A stretch of DNA of 64,000 nucleotides from Maridesulfovibrio sp. Lineage in GTDB: Bacteria; Desulfobacterota; Desulfovibrionia; Desulfovibrionales; Desulfovibrionaceae. Under the pieces are notes generated by a model. That model worked only from the letters and a program-made list of their open reading frames with translations. It was not told where the DNA came from and did not search any database. A program made the translations under genes and the position numbers. Below, piece by piece: positions 28,443 through 35,543 of this stretch. The stretch lies in contig NZ_OY780933.1 of the NCBI RefSeq assembly GCF_963676065.1, forward strand, positions 1,988,001 to 2,052,000. The letters are read 5' to 3'. Within the stretch, counting starts at the first letter, position 1; each line of letters opens with the position of its first letter.

Positions 28443-30080
28443 CTATTTTTTGATCAGCAGATAAGGCCGGTCGGAAATGAACTGCTCATGAATAACTTTA
28501 ATGTCATCCGGGCGATTTTTCCAGCGGTCATAATATTTTTTCTGCATGACCAGTATTACGTCATCTTTTTCAGCAAGTATCTTTTCTATCTCTTTGAGGT
28601 CGCTGGTCTCATAAATGTCTGTTCCTGCATAGTATGAGAAAATGCCGGAGTAGATTTTATGGGCCAGTGGGTAGCTGCCTTCTTCAACGTAATCCTTCAT
28701 TATCTCAGCTGTTTCACGTGGGCTCATGAGCGGATCAAGTGAGGGAAGGGTGATAGTTGCCAGCGGTTGCAGCCAAAGAACCATAGCAGCCGTCATAACC
28801 AGCAGCCCTTTGTATGCACCGGATTTTTTAAGAGCCAGCAGAGCGAGTCCGGAAAGGCCCATAATCAGTACTGTGAAGGAAAGGCCGCGCAGGGTTATGT
28901 CAAAGGGGATAAACACTTCTGCAAAGGGAGCGGCCGCAGCCAGCAGCAGATAGAACCCGGCAATGGCTGTCCAGAGTCGTTTGGAATTAATGACCGGTTC
29001 CTGACCGTCTTCGCCGAAAAGACCGCGAGCGGTGAGTATGGCGAGGGGAGCAAAAAGCGGAAGAATATAAATCAGAACCTTGATGCTAAGGCAGGTGAGC
29101 ATGACGAAACCGCTGATGAACATGATCCATGCCCAGTCGCGGCCCTCATTATGATTCTCTTTCCGGTTAGCAAAGATATTTCCCCAGCTTTTGATGCAGA
29201 AGAATTTTTTCACCGGCAGTGCGAAAATAGCGAGGGTCCAAGGCAGCCATGCCAGCGGAAAAGCTATCAGATAATATTGGAAAGGTTCTTCGTGGTGGAA
29301 GGAGCTTACCGCACGCTGGTAGATCTGTTTGTAAAAGATATTGTGGATAAAGGAAGTGCCGTCTACGAGGATCGCGCCGACAACCCATGCCAGCAGTATA
29401 GCCAGCATTATTCCCAGTCCGATGAGTATCTTTTTGTTACGTATGAGCTTGAGTTTGCCTTTCCAGATCAGGAAACAGGCAGCGGTTAGCAGCGGGAAAA
29501 CGAGTCCCAGCGGTCCCTTGGTCAAAGTGGCAATTCCCATGAATCCGAATGCCCAGAGGAAATTTTTACCGGAACCACGGTCTTGAAATCCTTTGAACAG
29601 GCAGATGTTAGCCCAAAGGATGAAGCTGCCGAAAAGCAGATCCATGCGTGAATAATGGGCTATGCCGATGAAGAATATATTGCTCAGCAGTACCAGCCCT
29701 GTGGCGAGGGAGGTTTTGCGACCGCAGCCGAGTGTGCGGGCAAGGGCTACGGTGGACAGCAGGAAAAAGGCTGCAGAAAGCGCAGATCCGAGGAAGAATA
29801 CACTGATGCCGTCCGCCGGGGTGATTGTATCGATTAAAGACAGAAACCAGAAGTATACCGGAGGTTTGTCCGGATAAGCCACACCGTTCAAATACATGAC
29901 CAGCCAGTGTCCGGCATTGGTCATCTGGGTATACACATCGGCGTAACGGACTTCATCGGAAAACCATAGCGAACGGTAGTCCATGGTGAATATGGACTGC
30001 AAAAAGAGAATGAACAGGACACTTAACCATGGTTTGGTTTCCATGATGTCCCAGATAAAAGGTCTTTTTTTATAGCACAT
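28443..30080 (-). CDS. ArnT/PMT-like membrane glycosyltransferase
   Basis: 545 residues with about 11-12 predicted membrane helices. The first periplasmic loop has the acidic motif WFSDEVRYAD and then PDKPPVYFW, the signature of ArnT/PMT-type GT-C enzymes that use undecaprenyl-phosphate sugars. The start ATG follows AGAGGA. It lies three bases after the PAP2 gene, so the pair may modify lipid A or another envelope glycolipid. Substrate unknown; it need not be aminoarabinose. Confidence 0.85.
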   Translation of the reverse strand: MCYKKRPFIWDIMETKPWLSVLFILFLQSIFTMDYRSLWFSDEVRYADVYTQMTNAGHWLVMYLNGVAYPDKPPVYFWFLSLIDTITPADGISVFFLGSALSAAFFLLSTVALARTLGCGRKTSLATGLVLLSNIFFIGIAHYSRMDLLFGSFILWANICLFKGFQDRGSGKNFLWAFGFMGIATLTKGPLGLVFPLLTAACFLIWKGKLKLIRNKKILIGLGIMLAILLAWVVGAILVDGTSFIHNIFYKQIYQRAVSSFHHEEPFQYYLIAFPLAWLPWTLAIFALPVKKFFCIKSWGNIFANRKENHNEGRDWAWIMFISGFVMLTCLSIKVLIYILPLFAPLAILTARGLFGEDGQEPVINSKRLWTAIAGFYLLLAAAAPFAEVFIPFDITLRGLSFTVLIMGLSGLALLALKKSGAYKGLLVMTAAMVLWLQPLATITLPSLDPLMSPRETAEIMKDYVEEGSYPLAHKIYSGIFSYYAGTDIYETSDLKEIEKILAEKDDVILVMQKKYYDRWKNRPDDIKVIHEQFISDRPYLLIKK

Positions 30081-30083
30081 AGG

Positions 30084-30731
30084 CTAGTCCTCTCTGGAAA
30101 AAAGGTGAATGGCGAATCCGGCTACTGAGCCCAGCATCCAGCCGCAGAATACGTCGCTGGGATGGTGCCATGTAAGATAGATGCGGCTGAAAGCAACGGC
30201 AGCGGCAAAACAACCCAGCCCCAAAGTCAGCAGCAGGTTTCGGTAACGTAGAATCAAGGGCAGACTGGCCCCGTATACTTCACATGTATGGCCCGAAGGC
30301 ATGGAGTGATAAGCCCCCCGGGAGGAAAAAGGCTCGAAAAACGGTCCTTCGCCGGGGCGGGGTTTACCAATGGCTATTTTAAGGAAGCGCACTGTGATAA
30401 GACTCACAACTAACTGTATCGCCAGAAAAACAAGTGCGAAACGCAATCGGGATTTATCAGTTTTGCGTTGCCTGAACCCGCTGATCAGAAACCAAAGGTA
30501 GATCGGATAAAAGCAGGCATTACCCCAGTCGGTCACAATTTTAGCGAACGACTTCACATCAGGATGAGCCTGTGCATGGGCCTTAAAAAAGGCCAGTATC
30601 TCCGCCTCGCTGCTGAAATTAAAATACAGCGCTGCGAAAATGATCAACAGAGGCAGAGAACCGAGAAAATAATGGCAGAGGGTGAGATGTCTGTGGATGA
30701 AAGAATTCAACTGGCTATTCCTCACCTTCAC
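30084..30731 (-). CDS. PAP2-family membrane phosphatase
   Basis: 215 residues, about six membrane helices. All three phosphatase motifs are present: KIAIGKPRP (KX6RP), PSGHT, and SRIYLTWHHPSD (SRX5HX3D). Such enzymes dephosphorylate lipid phosphates such as undecaprenyl diphosphate or lipid A. The start is a GTG at 30731, overlapping the small upstream gene by 17 bases, consistent with coupled translation. Adjacent ArnT-like transferase suggests recycling or modification of polyprenyl carriers. Confidence 0.87.
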   Translation of the reverse strand: MKVRNSQLNSFIHRHLTLCHYFLGSLPLLIIFAALYFNFSSEAEILAFFKAHAQAHPDVKSFAKIVTDWGNACFYPIYLWFLISGFRQRKTDKSRLRFALVFLAIQLVVSLITVRFLKIAIGKPRPGEGPFFEPFSSRGAYHSMPSGHTCEVYGASLPLILRYRNLLLTLGLGCFAAAVAFSRIYLTWHHPSDVFCGWMLGSVAGFAIHLFSRED

Positions 30732-30948
30732 CGTCTTCGGAATCTTCCTTGGCGGGCCTGTCTTCCGGGTGTTTATCAGTGGTAAATTTGTACCATGTTT
30801 TCTTGTCCGTATTCAGTTCTTCCAAGACCTCGGAAAGCTGTTTGCCTTCTTTTTTCCAGTACTTGTATGCGTGGTCCGGGCATGAAAAGGGGATGACCAA
30901 TGTGCCGTCCTCTGTAAGATAGGGCATGTCTTGCTTATTATCACTCAT
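30715..30948 (-). CDS. Small acidic protein of unknown function
   Basis: 77 residues from the ATG at 30948 (a GTG six bases upstream is also possible). Not recognised. A folded-looking first half (PYLTEDGTLVIPFSCPDHAYKYW) is followed by a lysine-rich helix and a strongly acidic tail ending EDGEGEE. It overlaps the PAP2 start and so heads the small-PAP2-ArnT operon. The overlap and sensible composition support it as real. Confidence 0.6.
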   Translation of the reverse strand: MSDNKQDMPYLTEDGTLVIPFSCPDHAYKYWKKEGKQLSEVLEELNTDKKTWYKFTTDKHPEDRPAKEDSEDGEGEE

Positions 30949-31020
30949 GGGCACGGTTTACACTTCACGGGCGCAGTGTTCAAGTGAATAGTCGAGAAAT
31001 TATTTTCTATGTGAAAAGTG

Positions 31021-31058
31021 GAAATCCCCGGCTGCGGGCAGGTGCAGCCGGGGATTTC
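31021..31058 (-). terminator. Strong terminator after the DUF115 gene
   Basis: Perfect 15-bp stem, GAAATCCCCGGCTGC (31021-31035) with GCAGCCGGGGATTTC (31044-31058). It lies downstream of the minus-strand DUF115 gene; A/T flanks supply a modest U-tract in that direction. Confidence 0.75.
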
Positions 31059-31106
31059 ATCATGATGAATGGATTTTCTTTTTTGTTATTTTTTACCCTG
31101 AATCTT

Positions 31107-32882
31107 TCAGGCCGCTTTGCGGTTACCTGTTATGCAAAGACTCCGGTCCATGCGCCGGACTTTAGTCATGATTTTTTTGACAATACGCTTGAAGCGCGGC
31201 AGGTCTTTCGGCGAATAGCTTGATTGCGCCCTTGCCAGTCCGGCCATATCGAGAATTTCATTATACAGGTACGGCATATAAAGAAGATCCTGCCGGATGA
31301 AGGCATAAACTTCATGCAGGGTTTTGTGGATTTCCTGCTGATTTTTGCCATGCTTGCGGAAAAGTTTTTCCAGCCGTTTGGTTACGTGGTTCAGCGATGA
31401 GGTCCACTTGGGGCTGCGCGGCTCAAAGGAAGGCAGCGGCCTTGGTGTGGAAGTCATACTCATGGCGTTCATGAAACGGTTCATTCCTGCATCCTGTGCA
31501 CTGAGCAGCCCTTCCGCATTCACTTCCTGCATATCAACATTGCGGGCACCTTTAATTACAGCACAGCCGCCGTAGAGGTTTAATACCGTAGCGTTAAGTT
31601 TTTTAATGTCTTCTTCCATTTCGTACTTGGAAGTCATGTACTGCACTGTGGAGCTCAGCTTTTCACCGTTTGCATCTTCGGTTTCGACCAGCATGACCGG
31701 GTTGTACGCATTGCGCTCAACCGCTTTGGCATTCTGGTGACCGGGGGCATGTGAGGAATCTCCTTTCCATGCGAAATCCTGCCCGACCAGCAGAATCTTA
31801 TTGAAACCGCACCAGTCCAAAAATCTTGCCAGAGTGATGCTGACGTTACTGCCTGCGTCAAATATTTTTTCATGTTTACCGAAAACAAATGTTCCAAATC
31901 CGCCCACAGTCCACATGGGAATGGTCGGTCCCGGGTACTGGGCAAGCACTTTATTATCCAGCTTGGTGGAATAGATGAGCGGTATGTCTTTTGTCCATTC
32001 CTTATCCAGCTGTTTATAGACCCTGTCCATTGAGGAGTTGAAGTCGATTCCGATGCAGAAGTGCGGCTTGATGCCGGTTCTCTGTACTGCGGGCAGTCCC
32101 TGCAGGGAGGTTGCGTAGACGGCCTGTCCGGGATTCTTAGCCAGTTCCGGTCCGAACTGGGCAAGTGAAGGTCCTGCGCCGAGGACCACCGCGTTCAAAC
32201 CGCTTCCGGCACCATGGAGCGGGGAGATGCTTCCGTCTTTGAGGATGCGTGAAAAATTGTCCAGTTCGTTTCCGACCATTACGTCCTGTTTCAGGCGCAG
32301 GGTAGTCATTTCTGCGGTGAAGGATTCCATCATGCTACGCAGGGTGGATGCCAGGATCGAGTATTCCGGCCCAATCTGTTGGCTGGGCATATCAAGCCGC
32401 AGATAAATTTTACCGTATACGAATTGAAGGTCGAGTTCTTTAATGATACTCATCAGGCTGCTTTCATCGGCTGAACAGAAATGGAGCTTGCCTGACTCCA
32501 GGAACGGACGATAGTCAGTCTGGCCCAGACAGGCGAGAATCATTTCCGGGTTAGGATCAGTAACAATGACCTTGTGACTGTTCGGGGTGCTCATCAAAAC
32601 CTGATTGAGTCCGTAGCCGACATTGCAGCCGATAATGAAAGTAGCGCTGGTTTCGGGTTTTTCGTTCGGAGTCCAGCTTTTGTAAATGACATTGGGAGGG
32701 ACGGCTTCAAATATTCCAGTGCCGTTTTCCATTTTCCAGTCGAGAATGTCCCACTTATTATTGAAGAGTGAGTTATGCAGCTTCTCTTCGTCAATATCCT
32801 GACTGCTCAGCCAGGCATAAAAGGGCGGGTTGTATGTTTCAAGTGCTTCGATGTTGTCTTTAAGAAAAGGATAAGCTGACAT
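31107..32882 (-). CDS. DUF115 / motility-associated glycosyltransferase-like protein (MptE-like)
   Basis: 591 residues. The central domain (about 215-400) has the DUF115/MptE-like signature: AVVLGAGPSLAQFGPEL, YATSLQGLPAVQRTGIKPHFCIGID, then ILLVGQDFAW. An N-terminal Rossmann-like half contains TFIIGCNVGYGL and VTDPNPEM. Related proteins lie beside flagellin genes and are linked to flagellin or surface glycosylation in several bacteria; others are pterin pyrophosphokinases in archaea. No flagellin gene is in the window, so the substrate is open. Monocistronic with a strong terminator. Confidence 0.78.
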   Translation of the reverse strand: MSAYPFLKDNIEALETYNPPFYAWLSSQDIDEEKLHNSLFNNKWDILDWKMENGTGIFEAVPPNVIYKSWTPNEKPETSATFIIGCNVGYGLNQVLMSTPNSHKVIVTDPNPEMILACLGQTDYRPFLESGKLHFCSADESSLMSIIKELDLQFVYGKIYLRLDMPSQQIGPEYSILASTLRSMMESFTAEMTTLRLKQDVMVGNELDNFSRILKDGSISPLHGAGSGLNAVVLGAGPSLAQFGPELAKNPGQAVYATSLQGLPAVQRTGIKPHFCIGIDFNSSMDRVYKQLDKEWTKDIPLIYSTKLDNKVLAQYPGPTIPMWTVGGFGTFVFGKHEKIFDAGSNVSITLARFLDWCGFNKILLVGQDFAWKGDSSHAPGHQNAKAVERNAYNPVMLVETEDANGEKLSSTVQYMTSKYEMEEDIKKLNATVLNLYGGCAVIKGARNVDMQEVNAEGLLSAQDAGMNRFMNAMSMTSTPRPLPSFEPRSPKWTSSLNHVTKRLEKLFRKHGKNQQEIHKTLHEVYAFIRQDLLYMPYLYNEILDMAGLARAQSSYSPKDLPRFKRIVKKIMTKVRRMDRSLCITGNRKAA

Positions 32883-33064
32883 TTGTTCCGTCCTTGGCAG
32901 ACTGTTTTATTAGCTGTGGCTATGCCGGGTTCATTCCTTGCCCCGGTTTTTCCAATCAGATTGATGATCTTCTGCCTTTCAACTGCAAAATAGTTGCCAG
33001 AAATAAAAAGGATGCAGCCTGTTTTTTGTTTTTTAAAGATAATTACCTGAAAGGATTAAATAAA

Positions 33065-35359
33065 ATGTTTGCTCGTGATATTCTTGAATTGGTTGGAGGA
33101 ACCCCACTTGTTGAAATGCGGGGACTTAATCCTAATAAAAATGTCAAGATTCTGGCTAAGCTGGAGGCAATGAATCCCGGCGGATCTATTAAAGACCGCG
33201 CAGCCGGTGCCATGATCCGCAAGGCCGAAAGCAGCGGGGAGCTGACCCCGGATAAAATTATCATCGAGGCTACTTCAGGAAATACCGGTATCGGGCTGGC
33301 TATGGCCTGCGCAGTGCGCGGGTACAAACTGATGCTCATCATGCCCGAGACTGCCTCCGAAGAACGCAAAATGATCATGCGGGCATACGGGGCTGAGATT
33401 CTGCTCACTCCCGGTCATCTTGCCACTGATGGTGCTATTGAACAGGCCTACCGTTTTTATCGTGAAGAGCCTCAGAAATATTTGCTGATGGACCAGTACA
33501 ACAATGAGGCTTCCATAGAAGCGCATTATGAAGGTACCGGGCAGGAAATCTGGGATCAGACAGAAGGTAAAGTGACTCACGTGGTCGCCTGCCTCGGTAC
33601 CACCGGAACGGTCATGGGGATTACCAAGCGACTCAAGGAGTTGAACAAGGATATCCAGATGATCGCTGTGGAGCCTGAGCCGGGGCACAAGATTCAGGGT
33701 CTCAAAAATATGCAGGAATCTTATCCTCCCGGTATTTACGATAAACAGAAACTGGACCGCGTGATCCGGGTGCAGGATAATGACGCCTTTGAAACCTGCC
33801 GCAGGCTGGCTAAAGAGGAAGGCGTGTTTGTCGGTATGAGTTCCGGTGCAGCCATGGCCGGAGCAGCTGCCATTGCATCTGAAATAGAAGAGGGATTGGT
33901 AGTCACCATTTTCCCCGATGGCGGTGAGCGGTATCTTTCCACGCCCCTGTTTCGTCCGCAGGTTCTCAAGGGACCGAAGTTATTTGACCAGAGCAGCGGA
34001 GAAGATCGGGTCCTTTCCATCTCAGAAGCGGAAACAGGGTTATTCACCATGGGCCCCTCTTTCGATAATCCTTACGATCCCGAGGTGTTCCGTCGTATAG
34101 TGCTGCTTGATGTGCTTGCCCGCTATCTTGATCGCGAAGGGGCGAAGGTCTCAGCGCTGGTCGGTCTTGCTGATCTTGAGGATCAGACGCTGGCCGCTTC
34201 CCGTGAGCGCGGCGTCGGTCGGGAGACTTTTTCACGCGAAATAACAATTGCCGTGCGTAAGGCAGCACACCTGCTGGGCGTGCGCAAGTCCATGCGTTTC
34301 GAGCGGGCTTCCGAATCCGTTGACCGCACCGTCGAGCTATGCCGGGCTTTGCTGGCTCATGGTCTGGGTTACGAAAAACTGCGTTCCGTTTATTTCGATA
34401 TTTCCCGCGACAAGGGCTACGGTCAGATGTCCAATATGGATATCGATAAGGTCAGCCTCGGCAAGACTGTGGATATGGATGATTACGTCAAGGAGAACCC
34501 GCGCGATTTCACCCTGCTCAAGCGGGCGACCCTGCAGGATTTAAAGCTCGGTGATATCATCGAGACCGAGTGGGGCAACGTGCGGCCCAGCTGGTTTATG
34601 CAGCAGGCGGTGACCGCTCTTGAGGGACTGCCCGGAGTAAGCCTTGTTTTGGCCGGGGAAATCCATCGCTTTCCGCATCTGGAAAACCTGCGCGCCATCT
34701 GGGCCGGGGCCGGAGTATCCCCGCAGGCTTGGATGGTAGCACAGCCCGTATTGCCCGGAGGACCGGTATTGCCATGCGTAGATGAACTCATCGAGCAATC
34801 CGGCCAGCCCATAGCAGTGCGTATGTGGATGCTTTCCTCTTCTTATAAGAAGCCGCTGGTGTGCAGCGATCAGTCCATTTCCATGTGGGTTAAGAATCAG
34901 CAGAAATTGCAGGATCTCGCCGCTGGGCTAAGCATACACGCTGGTGATTCCGGTGAGGTTTCCGAAGATATCGATCAGGAGGTTTTTACCTTAAAGTCCG
35001 GCCTTTCACAGGCCCTTAACGATAACCTCAAGCTGCATCGCTTCTGGCCGATTCTGTTCAGTTTTACCAAAACCATTAATTCCCAGCTGAGTAGAGGGAA
35101 ACTTTCCGCCAAAGAAGCTGCATTCTGTCTTGAACAGCTTGTTGAAGTGGACGATATTCTAGGCATTCTTGACCACGAGGCCATGCCCGTACCGTTTTCG
35201 GCCTTGCCCGAAGAGGTTAAAGATATACTGGAACAACGCGAAATCGCCCGTGTAAAAAAAGATTTCGCCACTGCCGACGGACTCCGTGATAAGCTTCTGG
35301 AGCTCGGCTTCAATGTAGAGGATAGTTCCGAGGGAGCGCGGGTTTTCCGGGTGAAGTAA
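33065..35359 (+). CDS. Cysteine synthase fused to a degenerate cysteinyl-tRNA-synthetase-like region
   Basis: 764 residues from the ATG at 33065 (AAAGGA upstream); the open frame back to 32894 looks non-coding. Residues 1-310 are a complete cysteine synthase: PLP lysine K43 in NPGGSIKDRA, TSGNTG at 70-75, GTTGTVMG at 179-185 and PDGGERYLS. It makes cysteine from O-acetylserine and sulfide. Residues about 317-764 align by eye with CysRS: GPSFDNP replaces the zinc/HIGH block, SVYFD...YGQMS, RPSWF, EIHRFPHLEN, and a C-terminal DFATADGLRDKLLELGF. The zinc Cys of CGPT is Met (FTMGPS), HIGH is lost and no KMSKS is visible, so aminoacylation is unlikely. The extra region may be regulatory or bind tRNA. 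Confidence 0.85.
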   Translation: MFARDILELVGGTPLVEMRGLNPNKNVKILAKLEAMNPGGSIKDRAAGAMIRKAESSGELTPDKIIIEATSGNTGIGLAMACAVRGYKLMLIMPETASEERKMIMRAYGAEILLTPGHLATDGAIEQAYRFYREEPQKYLLMDQYNNEASIEAHYEGTGQEIWDQTEGKVTHVVACLGTTGTVMGITKRLKELNKDIQMIAVEPEPGHKIQGLKNMQESYPPGIYDKQKLDRVIRVQDNDAFETCRRLAKEEGVFVGMSSGAAMAGAAAIASEIEEGLVVTIFPDGGERYLSTPLFRPQVLKGPKLFDQSSGEDRVLSISEAETGLFTMGPSFDNPYDPEVFRRIVLLDVLARYLDREGAKVSALVGLADLEDQTLAASRERGVGRETFSREITIAVRKAAHLLGVRKSMRFERASESVDRTVELCRALLAHGLGYEKLRSVYFDISRDKGYGQMSNMDIDKVSLGKTVDMDDYVKENPRDFTLLKRATLQDLKLGDIIETEWGNVRPSWFMQQAVTALEGLPGVSLVLAGEIHRFPHLENLRAIWAGAGVSPQAWMVAQPVLPGGPVLPCVDELIEQSGQPIAVRMWMLSSSYKKPLVCSDQSISMWVKNQQKLQDLAAGLSIHAGDSGEVSEDIDQEVFTLKSGLSQALNDNLKLHRFWPILFSFTKTINSQLSRGKLSAKEAAFCLEQLVEVDDILGILDHEAMPVPFSALPEEVKDILEQREIARVKKDFATADGLRDKLLELGFNVEDSSEGARVFRVK

Positions 35360-35429
35360 TGCCTCCGGCGGCTCTGCCGAGGGCCTTAAACCCTTTTGCA
35401 AAAGGGTTTAAGAATCCCAAAAACTTTTA
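35360..35429. repeat. Dispersed palindromic repeat, copy 1
   Basis: A roughly 70-base element whose core (35385-35412) is a perfect 28-base palindrome with half-site CTTAAACCCTTTTG. Its flanks GCCTCCGGCGG and AATCCCAAAAACTTTT recur, inverted, at 52721-52787. It begins immediately after the cysK-fusion stop and can form a hairpin, so it may also act as a terminator. Confidence 0.8.
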
Positions 35430-35458
35430 TTTGCGTTTTACGTAGTGATAAAAGTAAG

Positions 35459-35497
35459 AATCCCCCTGCCGTGATGCGGCAGGGGGATTTGTTTTTT
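35459..35497 (+). terminator. Rho-independent terminator before the STAND gene
   Basis: AATCCCCCTGCCG (35459-35471) pairs with CGGCAGGGGGATT (35477-35489), followed by TGTTTTTT. It isolates the STAND gene from the upstream gene. Confidence 0.9.
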
Positions 35498-35543
35498 AAG
35501 AGTGGTACTTGAAAATAATTTTGTGTTGGAATACTGGTTAGCT

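Noticed and set aside
32894..33064. In-frame 57-codon extension upstream of the cysteine synthase
   Set aside because: Cysteine synthases begin at or near the MFARDILELVGGTPLV segment; the extension has no ribosome site and unusual composition.
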